DNA of 5,325 nucleotides from Nitrososphaerales archaeon TH5893 (GTDB taxonomy: Archaea; Thermoproteota; Nitrososphaeria; Nitrososphaerales; Nitrososphaeraceae). The stretch spans positions 1 through 5,325 of the forward strand of contig JAATVT010000127.1 of assembly GCA_014523685.1 (NCBI GenBank), read 5' to 3'. A program made the translations under genes and the position numbers. The first letter of the stretch is position 1. Every line of letters begins with the position of its first letter. Shown here piece by piece: positions 5,197 to 5,325 of this stretch. The notes below the pieces were generated by a model. That model had not been told where the DNA came from and searched no databases. It saw only the letters and a list, made by a program, of their open reading frames with translations.

Positions 5197-5325
5197 GATG
5201 ATAATTAGTCCAGTAATCAATATGTTCGGATTAGTACGAATTTGTGAGTTCATTTAGTATTTGTCATCCGAAGTCCACGAATCTGTGGGCTTGTAAATGC
5301 AAGAGTATCGTCTCTTCCTAATTAC
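5197..5325. other. Right-edge intergenic stretch
   Basis: No gene is supported. GTCCAC (5273-5278) and GTGGGC (5285-5290) form a 6-bp hairpin with one G-T pair and a 6-base loop. One minus-strand frame is open from the edge to a TAA at 5254-5256 (23 codons, ending TSDDKY) and could be the tail of a gene entering from the right, converging on the acidic secreted gene. That is too short to call. Confidence 0.35.

Noticed and set aside
5035..5253. 72-codon minus-strand ORF
   Set aside because: It overlaps the acidic secreted gene and its terminator-like tail; the composition is what antisense of Asp/Glu-rich codons gives.
5254..5325. C-terminal tail of a minus-strand gene entering from the right edge
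   Set aside because: 23 open codons in one frame are expected by chance at a substantial rate, and no motif is recognisable.

Overview
The window reads as archaeal chromosome, most likely a Nitrososphaerota (Thaumarchaeota) of the AT-rich, soil-type kind. This is inferred from four things: an archaeal-type ATP-dependent DNA ligase of the expected length, an archaeal-style ADP-ribose-type Nudix hydrolase, two small secreted acidic proteins with short Sec-type signal peptides (one ending in YGQQ), and gene starts that lack a Shine-Dalgarno but have AT-rich TATA-like boxes about 25-35 bases upstream. No marker gene such as rRNA, ribosomal protein or amo was found, so the phylum is a judgement and not proven.

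Layout from left to right: 1-299 holds no convincing gene. A minus-strand Nudix hydrolase lies at 300-758. A 700-base gap (759-1458) follows. It is richer in G and C in its middle than the other gaps and contains several substantial inverted repeats, including a roughly 28-bp imperfect hairpin at 1173-1259 and a 14-bp two-part hairpin at 972-1032. It also has a stretch resembling part of 5S rRNA (about 1016-1112) and a few short ORFs. Next come a minus-strand secreted coiled-coil protein starting with GTG (1459-2070), a 267-base spacer with nested inverted repeats, the DNA ligase (2338-4074, minus), a 548-base divergent spacer, and a plus-strand secreted, very acidic protein with a two-cysteine segment (4623-5123). 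A T-rich terminator-like tail follows, then the window edge.

The genes do not look like one operon. Each is separated by at least 250 bases and most have their own promoter-like box. The ligase seals nicks in replication and repair, and the Nudix enzyme probably cleaves ADP-ribose or a similar nucleotide diphosphate derivative. The two secreted proteins act outside the membrane with unknown roles. There is no CRISPR array, insertion sequence, tRNA or recognisable defence system. The most interesting part is the gap at 759-1458, which may encode an unassigned structured RNA of about 330 nt or the remains of one or more decayed genes. The sequence alone does not decide between these.
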